Shown: positions 36,894-46,111, counted from the stretch's first letter. The stretch: 64,000 nucleotides of DNA from DASSUW01 sp963774155 (GCA_963774155.1 CAVZDW010000010.1:1-64000); one strand, 5' to 3'. Numbers and translations: made by a program. The notes: generated from the sequence alone by a model not told the origin.

Positions 36894-37638
36894 CGCCGCT
36901 GCTCCCAGAGCTGCATCACGCACAGGCGCCGGTAGCCGAGGTTCTCGTACAGCCGCTCCCCGACCTCGGTGGCCTGGAGCGTGGTCGTCGTGCAGCCGTT
37001 CTTGGCGGCGTCTTGGAGTGCCTGCCGCATCACTGCGTTGCGAGACCCTGTCGCCGCGCCTTGGGGACCGTGGCCACGAAGCTCACGCCACAGTCGTCGT
37101 CATGGTGGAGCGCCAGCGCCACCGACGCCGGCCGGCCGTCTTGATCCACCCGGTAGCCCTTGAGCACCCCGTTCGGCAGCGGCGTCAGCGTCCGCTCGAG
37201 CCGGCCGTCGAAGTTGCCGTAGGCGAGGTCATTGACCCGGCCGACGGTGGCCAGGTCGGCGTGCAGGCGGCCGGTCCCCGTCGGTTCTCGACGTCTTGTG
37301 AGCGCGGCACCCATGCCAGGGCTCGCCGCGGTCACGGTCAGCCCGGCCTGGTTGAGCGCCTGAGCGGCGAGGCTCGCCCCGCCATCCAGCCACACGCCCC
37401 AGCGCCTCACGCGCGCGTGCCGGTAGCGGTGCTGGAGTTCCTCCAGATGCTCCGGCGCCTTGTCGGGATCCAGCGCCACGGCGGCATTGAGCGTGGGCGA
37501 GTCGGGAGCATTCGGCACGACCGACGCCACCAGCCCATCCCGCTCCAGCGTCCGCCCCGGCCCGGCATGCCCACCCAGCAGCAGCTGAAGCTCGGCGAAC
37601 CCGTCCCAAAGGCGCATCCTCAGCGTCCCCTCGTCCAC
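36890..37638 (-). CDS. GNAT-family N-acetyltransferase (one frameshift)
   Basis: About 250 residues. A degenerate N-terminal half (MRLWDGFAELQLLLGG; ARVRRWGVWLDGGASLAAQA) and a C-terminal acetyl-CoA-binding half: SVALALHHDDDCGVSFVATV then PKARRQGLATQ (R-x2-G-x-A pattern) and, after the shift near 37035, LYENLGYRRLCVMQLWEQ. Start ATG at 37638. Heads the coupled GNAT-Nudix-phosphoesterase group. Acceptor substrate unknown. Confidence 0.82.
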
Positions 37639-37705
37639 GCTCCTGAGGCTACCCGGAGCGTCGTCTCGCGCCCGCGCCCGTGGCGCTACCCTTCGCAGGC
37701 GTCTC

Positions 37706-37740
37706 GCCCTCTTAGCTCAGTTGGTAGAGCACTTCCATGG
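37706..37740 (+). repeat. Duplicate of the 5' half of tRNA-Thr, probable left attachment site
   Basis: 35 bases identical to positions 1-35 of the intact tRNA-Thr gene at 40512 (acceptor strand, whole D arm, anticodon stem up to ATGG of the anticodon loop; identity extends one base upstream). The match stops within the anticodon loop, a common crossover point for tyrosine recombinases. It is not a functional tRNA: what follows does not fold as a 3' half. Confidence 0.9.
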
Positions 37741-37802
37741 CGGCCGCAGGCCCGACGAGCGCGGCCAGGACGGTACGCATGAGCACTCCTCCCGCTGGGG
37801 AC

Positions 37803-37836
37803 CCCTGGCGACGGGTCGCGTACCCCGCCGCCAGGG
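37803..37836 (-). terminator. Hairpin after the beta-helix gene, possible terminator
   Basis: Arms CCCTGGCG (37803-37810) and CGCCAGGG (37829-37836) with an inner GGGT/ACCC pairing. It starts 10 bases past the stop of the minus-strand beta-helix gene. No T-run follows on the minus strand, so termination is only suggested. Confidence 0.4.
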
Positions 37837-37845
37837 TCCGAATCC

Positions 37846-39607
37846 CTACGAGGAGGTTTCGCAGGGAGAGAACTCGGACGTCGAGCGCGGGACGCCGTCG
37901 CCGACGATCTTCGTCACGGTCGCCGTCACGACCTTGCCCGGCTCGATGTCGAGCGGTGCCGCGTCGTTCTCGGGGTCGGCCTCGCCGTTGTTGTTCGTGT
38001 GCACGACGATCGCGTCCACGAACGTCTGCCCCTCGCCGCTGCCGGAGCCGTCGCACGAGTCGCTGACGAAGAACTCGAGCCGGTAGTCGGTGTCGGGCAC
38101 GGACTCGAGCTCCCACTCGACAACGCCCGCCTCCACGCTGTCGAGGTCGAGCCCGTTCTGGAGCTGGTTCGGGCCGCTGTCCCCGTCGTTGCCGTCGTTG
38201 GCGGTCGGGCCGTCGGCGCCGAGGTCGATCCCCAGCAGCGCGTTGGAGTGGATCGAGTTGACGCGGATCGAGTTGCCCGTGCCGTCGCGCACGGTGACGC
38301 CGTCATGGCCGTTGTGGGCGATCGTGTTGCCGTGCTGGATCGTGTCGCCGATGCGGTTCTGGTCGCCGCCGTCGATGTCCACGCCGCTCTCGCCGTTGCC
38401 GAGGGCGACCTCGCCGGTCGCGTCCGTGCCGATCCAGTTGTGGATCACGCGGTTGTTGTCGGCGTCTTCGCCGATGATCCCGATCCCGTCCGAGGTGTTG
38501 CCGGAGATCACGTTGCCGAGCAGGGGATCCTCGCTGCCGATCGTGTTGTCGTTGCCGGAGTGCACCATGACGGCCGGAAACCCGCCGACGTTGCCGTTCG
38601 GCAGTGGAGCCAGCCCGTCGGCCTCGGTGCCGATCAGATTGGCTCTGCAGCACGTTCTCCTCGGCCGCGTCCTCGAAGAAGATCATCTGAGCGCCCGAGC
38701 GGTCGTTGCCGGACAGGAGGTTGTCGTCGATCAGGTTGCGATCGCCGCCGGCGACCGTGACGCCGAAGTCGTTCGGGAGCGCGGCCAGGCCCTGGTAGCC
38801 GGTGCCGAGCTTGTTGCCCTGCACGGTGTTGTCGTCGCTCGCGAGGAAGACGCCGTGGAACTCGTCGGCGACCACGTTGTCGCGCACGACGTTGCCGTCG
38901 GACTCGACCTGGACGCCGGCGAAGGCGCCGCCGAGCGCGCCCGTTCCCACGGCGTTCGTGCCGATGCGGTTGTTCTCGACCACGCTGCCGGACCCGGCGA
39001 CGATCGAGACCTCGGTCGGGTTGCTGGAGATGACGTTGCGATCCTTCGGCTCCGGCCCGCCGACGACGTTGTCCGAGCCGACGACCTCGACGCCGGCGAA
39101 GCCGTTCGGGCGCGCGCCGTCGCCCGCGGCGTTCGTGCCAATGTGATTGCCGGCGATCACGATGCCCGAGCCCTCTGCGTAGATGCCGGTGGCCTGGGCG
39201 TCGCGGATCACGACCCCCCGCACCTCGACGTCGTCGCTGCCGATGTCGAGCCCGCGTGACACCTGTGACGCGTTGATCACGATCGTCGGCGTGCCCGGGA
39301 GCTCGTCTACGGCCGGGTCGGCGCCGTCTTGCGTGTAGCCGCGGATCGACAGCGGATGCGCGATCGTCGGCAGCTGGGTCGCGGGCGTGATCACGTGGAC
39401 GCCCTGGCCCTGGATCGCGAAGTGGATCTCGTCCAGCTCGTCGGTGTTGTTCGCGGCGTTGATCGCCGAGCGCAGCGAGCCGGCGCCGTTGTTGGCGACG
39501 GTGTTGACCGTCTGCACCGGCGGGTCCTGGGCCGACGCGGCGGGCGCCGTGACGGCGATCGCGAGCAGCCCGGCGCCGAGTGCGCCGAGCATGGTCTTGC
39601 TGAGCAT
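37846..39607 (-). CDS. Secreted right-handed beta-helix repeat protein (one frameshift)
   Basis: About 587 residues. Signal peptide LGALGAGLLAIAVTAPAASA, then VNTVANNGAGSLRSAINAAN, the usual beginning of secreted parallel beta-helix proteins. Many imperfect repeats of N-x-V/I-x2-N-x-I-G-T follow (NHIGTNAAGDG, NNRIGTNAVGTGALGG, NKLGTGYQGLAALP, NWIGTDATGEVALG), as in NosD/pectate-lyase-like helices. The end has two Cys (DSCDG, SPCETSS). One frame change near 38645. No catalytic motif of a known polysaccharide lyase seen; could bind or cut polymers, or act at the surface. It is the main cargo between the two tRNA-Thr copies. Confidence 0.83.
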
Positions 39608-39677
39608 TGCGGGTCCTTCCTAGGTAGTTGGGAGAGTCGGTCGGTATGACCCCCCGCCCCGCGGTGAGGTTGGCCGC

Positions 39678-40032
39678 TTACCCCGGCGAGTCGTAGACGG
39701 CGTGCACGTGGGCGCCTGTAGCGAGCCGACGGCTCCACCAGCGCGCGGCCGAACTGCCGAACGCGCACCGCGAACACGACGTCGAACCGCCGCTCGCCCA
39801 GGTCGAGCGCCTCGAGTTCCATCACGAGGAACTCGGCGAACGGGAAGCGCGCGTTGCGCTTTGCGGCCGCCTCGATCATCTTGGCCGAGCGGTCGATCGC
39901 GGTGTAGCGCCCGCGATCGAGCCGCTCGCACACGTACGTTGCTGCCACGCCGTGCCCGCAGCCGATCTCCAGCACGCGGTCGCCCGGCGCCAGCCCCAGC
40001 TCTTCGACGACCTCCAGCAGTCGCGCGCTCAC
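39678..40032 (-). CDS. Small class I SAM-dependent methyltransferase (frameshift near end)
   Basis: About 118 residues, short for the fold. Motif I VLEIGCGHGVAATYVCERL, motif with Asp RYTAIDRSAKMIEAAAKRN, motif FAEFLVMELEALDLGERRFD and VVFAVRV, then after a frame change near 39740 a last strand AHVHAVYDSPG ending at TAA 39678-39680. GTG at 40032 is the likely start. Only 70 bases before the beta-helix gene start, so possibly co-transcribed. Substrate unknown; truncation of the 3' part is possible. Confidence 0.65.
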
Positions 40033-40117
40033 CGCGTGTAGCGCATCCGCTGCGACTGGCACTCCAGCGCTGTCGTCTCGACCCAGCGCGTGCGCAGTGG
40101 CTGCGCACGCTCGACCT

Positions 40118-40453
40118 CGACGCGATCTTCGAGCTCGCGCACGAGTACGCGACCTACGCACGCACGCGCAGCGAAGTCACCCGCAGGGCGGCTCATCGAG
40201 CCGAGCCAGGCGAAGCCGGCTTGACGTACGACCTGCGCCACGCGTACGTGTCGCTGATGATGCTGGCCGGCCACGCGGTCGCCGAAGTCGCGCGCTGGCG
40301 GGTCATTCGCCGGCGGTGTGCCTGAGCACGTACGCGCATCTGTTCGACACGGTGTCGGAGCGGATCGACCCGGATGAGGCGATTCGGGAGGCACGCTACG
40401 GTGTGCAAGCGCGGCGTGCGCGGGGTGTGCGCGAGATTCGGCTGGTACGATGA
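40118..40453 (+). pseudogene. Tyrosine recombinase (integrase) remnant, catalytic C-terminus
   Basis: About 110 residues in two frames joined near 40300. Box II is TYDLRHAYVSLMMLAGHAVA (Arg and His of the active site), then GHSPAVCLSTYAHLFDTVSE with the catalytic Tyr in STYAHLF, and a tail DPDEAIREARYG. The N-terminal arm-binding and core-binding domains and the first catalytic Arg are missing. It ends 58 bases before tRNA-Thr, the classic position of an integrase beside its attachment site. Confidence 0.8.
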
Positions 40454-40511
40454 GCGTCCGCGGACAGCCGGCGACAGAAACGGCGGTTTTGCAGGCAGTT
40501 TTGCGGTTCGC

Positions 40512-40584
<73 letters not shown>

Positions 40585-40589
40585 CTCGA

Positions 40590-40616
40590 GGAAAGGCCTG
40601 GATTTGCCGCCTTTCC
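40590..40616 (+). terminator. Hairpin after tRNA-Thr
   Basis: Arms GGAAAGGC (40590-40597) and GCCTTTCC (40609-40616), loop of 11 bases, beginning six bases past the tRNA. Probably ends the tRNA transcript; no T-run. Confidence 0.5.
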
Positions 40617-40706
40617 GGGGCCTGGTGGGTCGGCGGCTGCGTGCGCTGTGGCTTCGTGGGCCGCTTTTGGGCCGCATACGCGACGTAAGCGCGTTTACGG
40701 AAGGAG

Positions 40707-41133
40707 TCAGACGTCGCGGTTGACGACCGCTGCGGCGAACTCCACCAGCCTCCGGGCTTGACGGATCGCGAGCTCGCGGTCCGCTCGCGAGAGCGTTGTC
40801 AATCCGTACTCCGCGTCGTTCTTGATGACGAGGAGTCGTCCGAGTGCCTTGGCCGCGTCGTCCCCGCCTGGCTGCACCTCTGCGACGAGCTTCGTGGCGT
40901 CGCGAGGTCCTCGCCGCGCGAGCGCTCGACGAGGGCTCGACAGCAGGCGGCGTCCGCAGCGGCGATGCCCGCAAGGACGGCGTTAGCGGCCGACACCGAG
41001 CGACGCGGGGGGACTCGCATCGTCCACGGTGTGGCGAGCTCGAGCAACAGGCGGGCGTCGGCGAGCCGCTTCCGAGCCTGCGCGGCGTCGCACGCCTGCG
41101 TGCGCGTCTTGACCCGTCTCGGCGACTACTCAT
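40707..41133 (-). CDS. HEPN-type helical protein (two frameshifts)
   Basis: About 142 residues, all-helical by appearance: KTRTQACDAAQARKRLADAR, LLLELATPWTMR, SAANAVLAGIAAADAACCRA, LVERSRGED, ATKLVAEVQPGGDD, LGRLLVIKNDAEYGLTTLSR, LAIRQARRLVEFAAAVVNRD. Repairing a lost base near 40915 turns the junction into GED-H-RDA, giving R-x5-H, the HEPN ribonuclease-type motif. A second change near 41110 joins the ATG at 41133. The ATG overlaps the stop of a short upstream frame as ATGA. HEPN proteins often act as toxins or in abortive defence with a nucleotidyltransferase partner; the partner here is cut short. Confidence 0.6.
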
Positions 41134-41261
41134 ACATGCGCTTCTTCACGCGGAACAGCGGGACGCGCCTCGGGTCCGGCCAGCGTGATGGCGTCTCGCT
41201 CAAGCCGCGGGTCAACGATCGCCGCGGCGGCGTCCGTCGCACGCTCGTCGGCGCCGAACAT
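41130..41261 (-). CDS. Short coupled frame upstream of the HEPN gene, possibly a truncated partner
   Basis: 43 residues from ATG 41261 (MFGADERATDAAAAIVDPRL, then acidic/proline-rich end). Stop overlaps the HEPN start. Not recognised. It starts at the point where the copper amine oxidase fragment of the other strand begins, so it may be the tail of a longer gene cut at a recombination junction, for instance an antitoxin or nucleotidyltransferase; that is a guess. Confidence 0.35.
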   Translation of the reverse strand: MFGADERATDAAAAIVDPRLERDAITLAGPEARPAVPREEAHV

Positions 41262-41268
41262 CGCGGCC

Positions 41269-41862
41269 CCGGATCATCAGCACTTCTTCAACTTCCGGAT
41301 CGACTTCGACGTCGACGGAACGGCCAACCGCGTCATCGAAACGAATATGGGGACGACGGGTGGCGCGGCGGACAACGGCTTCGCCACCACGAGGACTGCG
41401 CTAGGGACGGAGCGGTTCCGCGACGCGAGCGCGCCGTCGAACCGGTCGTGGATCGTGGAGAACTCGACCAAGACCAATGCGCTCGGAGACCCGACGGGCT
41501 ACGCGATCCTGCCCGCTCCGTGGACGCCGCCGTACTCGGGCCCGGACTTCCCACCGCTCGGCCAGGCGGCGTTCGCCAAGCACCAGGTCTGGTTCACCCG
41601 CCAGAAGGACGCGGAGGTGTACGCGGCGGGCGATTACGTCAACCAGGGCCAGGCGGGCGACGGGCTCCCGACGTTCATGTCGCCGGCCGAGAACATCGAC
41701 GGCAAGGACGTCGTGGCGTGGTACACGGCCAGCTTCTCCCACCACCCGCACCCGGAGGAGTTCCCGACGATGTCGAACGAGCGGATCCGCTTCCGGCTCG
41801 CGCCGCACGGGTTCTTCGATCGCTACCCGGCGCTTGACGTGCCCGATCAGCGAGGGGGCTAG
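41269..41862 (+). pseudogene. Copper amine oxidase, C-terminal fragment
   Basis: About 198 residues matching only the end of the catalytic domain: PDHQHFFNFRIDFDVDG (His-x-His copper ligands and the Asp-rich strand), NRSWIVENSTKTNALGDPTG, AKHQVWFTRQKDAEVYAAGD, and SFSHHPHPEEFPTMSNERI with the late His of the copper site. The upstream two thirds, including the topaquinone Tyr, are absent, so it cannot be active. The intact family is over 600 residues. Its head coincides with the start of the opposite-strand short frame at 41261. Confidence 0.85.
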
Positions 41863-42155
41863 ATACGGGACCGGCCCCACAGTCGATCCCGTTTGCCTCG
41901 AGGGTGCATCGCCTCGCCGCGCGGAGCGCGTGTCGGCGTAGAACCGCTCTCGGGCCGGGATTGTTGGCCGCAGGGCCAGCCTCAACACCCACCCTACTCT
42001 CAATCGGGTCGGCGCGAGCGATTCCCGCCGGACGGCCCGTCGAGCGCTGGCGGGGCTAGACTCGGGACGAGGAGGTGGGGCGCGCGTGTCCTCTTGGGCT
42101 GCGGCCGGTGGCGTGATACTGCGTCCCGGCTCGCTGATCTGCGCCTCGCGTATCT
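41863..42155. other. Gene-free gap after the amine oxidase fragment
   Basis: 293 bases. No convincing frame on either strand, no tRNA and no clear promoter for the hydrolase downstream. Possibly leftover DNA at the right side of the accessory segment. Confidence 0.5.
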
Positions 42156-43148
42156 ATGGCACGACCGAACGACACCAGCCGGCGTGGAGGTCGCTCCGCG
42201 AGTCCATCGCAGCCTCGCGCCATCGACCCCGGCCTCGACGGGCTGCACGAAACCATCCTTCACGGGCACCGCGTCTTCTATCGCGCGGCGGGCAGCGGTC
42301 CGGTGGTCGTGCTGGTCCACGGGATCACGTCGACGTCGGCCACATGGGCGAACGTGCTCCCGTATCTGGCCGAGCGCTTCACGGTCATCGCTCCCGATCT
42401 GCTCGGCCACGGTGAGTCGGCCAAGCCCCGCGGGGACTACTCGCTGGGCGCCTACGCGAGCGGGATCCGCGATCTGCTGATGGCGCTGGGGCATGAGCGA
42501 GCGACGTTCGTCGGGCACTCCCTGGGCGGCGGCGTGGCCATGCAGCTCGCCTACCAGTTCCCCGAGCACTGCGAGCGGCTGGTCCTCGTGAGCAGCGGCG
42601 GGCTGGGTCGCGACATCACCGCGCTGCTGCGGGCGGCCAGCCTCCCGGGCTCCGAGCTCGTGCTCCCGCTGCTCGTCAACGAGCGCGTGCTCGGGGCCGG
42701 CCGGCTCGTGGGACGCCTGCTCGGCCGCGTCGGGCTGCGCGTGCATACCGATCTCGGAGAAGTCCTGCGCGGTCACGCCTCGCTTTCGGACGGCGAGGCA
42801 CGCGCGGCGTTCATCCACACGCTGAGGACCATCGTGGATCCGTGGGGGCAACGGGTCGATGCGAGCGATCGCCTCTACCTGGCCCGGGCGATCCCGTTCC
42901 TGATCCTTTGGGGAGAGCGCGACCCGATCATCCCGGTCGAACACGCGCGCGCCGCCCATCGGCTCGTTCCGGGCAGCCGGCTCGAGCTCTTCCCGAACGC
43001 AGGGCACTTCCCGCATCTGGACGATCCGCTTCGCTTCGTGGCGCAGCTGATCGACTTCATGGAGACGACCGAGCCGGCGGACGTTCATGCCGATCGCTTG
43101 GGCGACCTGCTGCGCGGCGGCGCTGACGAGCTCGCGTCGGCGGGCTGA
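42156..43148 (+). CDS. Alpha/beta hydrolase
   Basis: 330 residues, intact. Oxyanion strand VVVLVHGITSTSATWANVLP, DLLGHGESAKP, nucleophile elbow FVGHSLGGGVAMQLAYQFPE, acidic residue in LILWGERDPIIP, catalytic His in FPNAGHFPHLDDPLRF. A long lid region (LLRAASLPGSELVLPLLVNE to RGHASLSDGE) resembles esterase/haloalkane-dehalogenase-like members with lipid or polyester substrates. No signal peptide. Eight bases before the ABC1 kinase gene, so co-transcribed. Start ATG as given; the first 25 residues are low-complexity and GTG or ATG further in are possible. Confidence 0.88.
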   Translation: MARPNDTSRRGGRSASPSQPRAIDPGLDGLHETILHGHRVFYRAAGSGPVVVLVHGITSTSATWANVLPYLAERFTVIAPDLLGHGESAKPRGDYSLGAYASGIRDLLMALGHERATFVGHSLGGGVAMQLAYQFPEHCERLVLVSSGGLGRDITALLRAASLPGSELVLPLLVNERVLGAGRLVGRLLGRVGLRVHTDLGEVLRGHASLSDGEARAAFIHTLRTIVDPWGQRVDASDRLYLARAIPFLILWGERDPIIPVEHARAAHRLVPGSRLELFPNAGHFPHLDDPLRFVAQLIDFMETTEPADVHADRLGDLLRGGADELASAG

Positions 43149-43156
43149 GGCATCGA

Positions 43157-44386
43157 ATGACGGACGCACGCGCGCTCTCGCTGGCCGAGGAGCTCGGCGG
43201 CCAGCTCGGGCGGCTGAAGGGCGCCGGACCGAAGCTCAGGCAGTTCCTCTCGATGGTCCAGCTCGACCGGCCCGGCGAAGGGGAGCTGCCGTCCCTGGGG
43301 GCGCTTCCCGACGGTGCGAGCGCGGTCCCGTTCGGCCGCGTGCGTCGTGTCATCGAGCAGGACCTCGGTGCGCGTGTCTCGGAGCTGTTCGCCGACGTGG
43401 ACGAGGAGCCGTTCGCCGTCGCCTCGCTCGGTCAGGTCCACCGCGCGCGCACAAGCGACGGGGACCATGTCGCGGTCAAGGTGCAGCAGCCGGGCGTGGC
43501 GGAGGCCGTCGCTGCCGATCTGCGCAACGTCGGCCTCGTCGGCCCGATCATCAAGCGTCTTGCGCCGGGACTCGACGCGGGCGCGTTGTTGGCCGAGTTG
43601 CGCGAGCGGATCTCCGACGAGCTCGACTACGAGATCGAGGCCCAGAACCAGCGCCGCCTCGAGCGACGGTTCCGTGGCCACCCTCACGTGCGGCTGCCCC
43701 GCGTATACACGGAGCTCTCGACGCGCCGGGTGCTCGTGACCGAGTTCGTCGAAGGACTGCGGGGCGAGGAGATCAAGCGCCTCGGCGACGCGGAGCGCGA
43801 CCGCATCGGCGAGATCGCCTTCCGCTTCTACTTCGGCCTCGTGTGGCGTGACGGCGTCGTTGCCGGCGACCCGCACCTGGACAACTGCATCGTCTGTCCG
43901 GATGGACAGCTGTGCCTGCTCGACTTCGCCCTGCTCCGCGACCTCGAAGCGGACTACTTGGAGGGCGAGCGCGGCATCGAGCGGGCGGTCGCCGACGACG
44001 ACCCGCAGCGCGTTCACGACGGCCTGTCGAGCCTCGGCTATCTGCCCGACCCTGAATCGTTCGATCGCGACGCGTTGCTCGAGCACCTCGCGACCGCCGG
44101 CGAGTGGCGGCTCGCACCTGGCTCCCGCCGAATCGAACCCGAAGATGTCAGCCAGATCCTCGCGCTGGGATACCCACCGCGCTCACCGTATTTCGCGCTG
44201 ATGCGCCGCCTGAACATGCCGCCGGCGACACTGCTCCTCCGCCGCATGGAAGTCCAGGTGCTGATGTTGCTCGGCGACCTCCGCGCTGAAGCCGACTGGG
44301 GAGCGATCACCGCCGAACACCATTCCGGGAACCCGGTCTCGACCGCTCTCGGGAGCGAGGAGCACGCCTTCGTCGAGGGCCGCTAG
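43157..44386 (+). CDS. ABC1/UbiB-family atypical kinase with altered motifs
   Basis: 409 residues, intact. Ala-rich loop VASLGQVHRART, Lys of VAVKVQQPGVAEAV, ELDYEIEAQNQRRL, TEFVEGLRGEE, catalytic loop VAGDPHLDNCIV, and LCLLDFALLRDL. Two departures from the family: the KxGQ signature region reads GPKLRQFLSM (Gly replaced by Arg), and the metal-binding DFG is DFA. UbiB/Coq8 kinases act as ATPases in lipid and quinone processes. Paired with the hydrolase upstream, which may hint at a lipid task. The changed motifs could mean altered or lost ATPase control. Confidence 0.87.
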   Translation: MTDARALSLAEELGGQLGRLKGAGPKLRQFLSMVQLDRPGEGELPSLGALPDGASAVPFGRVRRVIEQDLGARVSELFADVDEEPFAVASLGQVHRARTSDGDHVAVKVQQPGVAEAVAADLRNVGLVGPIIKRLAPGLDAGALLAELRERISDELDYEIEAQNQRRLERRFRGHPHVRLPRVYTELSTRRVLVTEFVEGLRGEEIKRLGDAERDRIGEIAFRFYFGLVWRDGVVAGDPHLDNCIVCPDGQLCLLDFALLRDLEADYLEGERGIERAVADDDPQRVHDGLSSLGYLPDPESFDRDALLEHLATAGEWRLAPGSRRIEPEDVSQILALGYPPRSPYFALMRRLNMPPATLLLRRMEVQVLMLLGDLRAEADWGAITAEHHSGNPVSTALGSEEHAFVEGR

Positions 44387-44603
44387 CGCCGCTCCAGCGG
44401 GTCGGCGCCAAGACGGCCCGACCGGGCTTGACTCTCGCGCCGAGCGAGGAGGATGCTCTCGATTACTGAGAGTCTCGACGCAACCTGCGTGGTGCCGATC
44501 ACGACAGGCATGACGCCGATGCGCATTGCTCAGCAGGGGGTTGTTCCCTCGCGCGCGCGGGCTCCCGCAAGACCGATCAGCATCGCGAGAGAAGGTCACA
44601 GCC

Positions 44604-46016
44604 ATGCCAGCAGTCCGCAGGCTCGCAATCGTCCCGACGATCGTCACGATCCTCGCGCTGGCGTCGACAGCGCATGCGACGCAAGCAGCAACCGGGGGGG
44701 CGGATGCAGTCACCGCCTGGAATGCGAATGCCGGCGAGGCAGCAATCGCGGCGTGCATCTCTCCGACTGAGAACCCGCTCCACGAATCGCGCCTCTACGC
44801 CATGACGCACGTGGCCATCCACGATGCCCTCAACGCGATCGACCGCCGTTCCGATCCGTACGCATGGGATGGCAGAGCGAAGCGGAGAGCGTCCCCAGAC
44901 GCCGCCGTCGCTACGGCCGCGAGGGACGTGCTGGTCGCGCTGCTCGGCGAGATCCCCGCTCCCTTCCCGCCGGAATGCGGCATTGCGGGCATCGCGAGCG
45001 TCGAAGCCGACTACGAGGCGGCGCTCGGCGCCATTCCGGATGGTCGAGCCAAGACGCGGGGCATCGAGGTGGGACAGGCAGCTGCCGCGGCCATTCTCGC
45101 CCTGAGAGCTCAGGACGGTGCGGACACCCCCTTGATCGTCCCCGACTACCCGCAGGGCACCGCTCCCGGCGTGTGGCGCTTTACGCCTGGCTTTGATTTC
45201 GCGTTCGCACCGGGATGGGCGGACGTCACGCCGTTCGTGCTGGAGGACAGTTCGCAGTTCCGTCCAGGTCCGCCTTACGCGGTGACCGGGAGGAAGTACG
45301 CCGCGGACTTCAACGAGGTGAAGCGGCTCGGTAGCGACGGCATCACCGCTCCCAGCGCGCGCACCGCCGAGCAGACCCAGATCGCCCTGTTCTGGCTCGA
45401 AAGCTCCCCGCTGCAGTGGAACCGGATCGCCCGAGGCGTCTCGGCCGACACCGGCCTCGACCCGTGGGAGAACGCGCGGCTGTTCGGGCTGCTCAACATG
45501 GCCCTCGCGGACGGCTACGTCGGCTCCTTCGAGACCAAGTACCAGGCGTACAACTACTGGCGACCGGTGACCGCCATTCGGCTCGCGGACACCGACGGCA
45601 ATCGGGACACGAGCGCCGATCCGGACTGGACCCCGCTGGCGCCGACTCCTCCCATCCCGGATTACGACTCGGCACACAGCGTCGAAGGGGGAGCGGCCGC
45701 GCAGGTTCTGAAGCGGTTCTTCCGTACCGATCGCGTCCGCTTCGAGACCTGCAGCCTGACGCTGCCGGATGGAAGTATGTGTGACGACGCGTCACCGGTG
45801 TTCCGCTCGTACCGCAGCTTCTCCCAAGCGAGGGAAGAGAACGGCGTCTCGCGCATCCTCGTCGGGTTCCACTTCCGGAAGGCTGTCGAGGAAGGGATCG
45901 ACCACGGCCGCAAGATCGGTGATCTTGCCGTCAACCGGTTCCTGCGACCCGTGCGCCACGACCACGACCACCACCACCACGGGCACCACAACGGCGGGGG
46001 GCACAACGACGATTGA
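44604..46016 (+). CDS. Secreted vanadium-dependent haloperoxidase / PAP2-superfamily protein with His-rich tail
   Basis: 470 residues. Signal peptide LAIVPTIVTILALASTAHAT. The vanadate/phosphate pocket is seen as K-x6-RP in TKYQAYNYWRPVTAIR, DSAHSVEGGAAAQVL in place of the usual SGHS, and SRILVGFHFRKAVEEG (Arg and catalytic His). YAMTHVAIHDALNAID near the N-terminus is common to bacterial haloperoxidase-like proteins. It ends in a tail with ten His among its last 21 residues (HDHDHHHHGHH), probably metal-binding. Bacterial members are often annotated haloperoxidase but many may be phosphatases. GAAGG-like ribosome site precedes ATG 44604. Confidence 0.85.
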   Translation: MPAVRRLAIVPTIVTILALASTAHATQAATGGADAVTAWNANAGEAAIAACISPTENPLHESRLYAMTHVAIHDALNAIDRRSDPYAWDGRAKRRASPDAAVATAARDVLVALLGEIPAPFPPECGIAGIASVEADYEAALGAIPDGRAKTRGIEVGQAAAAAILALRAQDGADTPLIVPDYPQGTAPGVWRFTPGFDFAFAPGWADVTPFVLEDSSQFRPGPPYAVTGRKYAADFNEVKRLGSDGITAPSARTAEQTQIALFWLESSPLQWNRIARGVSADTGLDPWENARLFGLLNMALADGYVGSFETKYQAYNYWRPVTAIRLADTDGNRDTSADPDWTPLAPTPPIPDYDSAHSVEGGAAAQVLKRFFRTDRVRFETCSLTLPDGSMCDDASPVFRSYRSFSQAREENGVSRILVGFHFRKAVEEGIDHGRKIGDLAVNRFLRPVRHDHDHHHHGHHNGGGHNDD

Positions 46017-46111
46017 TGCGTGAATAGGTCTTGAGCCGGGCCGCCGCGCGGCCCCCTGGAGCGTCATGGCGTATGGTCGCCGACGGCCGTGACCGATGAC
46101 CAAGGAGGCCG

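Noticed and set aside
37706..37810. A second functional tRNA-Thr at the left repeat
   Set aside because: Identity to tRNA-Thr stops in the anticodon loop. The following bases form neither the 3' anticodon strand nor a T arm and acceptor strand.
41863..42155. Insertion sequence or inverted terminal repeats in the gap after the amine oxidase fragment
   Set aside because: I found no transposase fragment, no terminal inverted repeats and no target duplication there.
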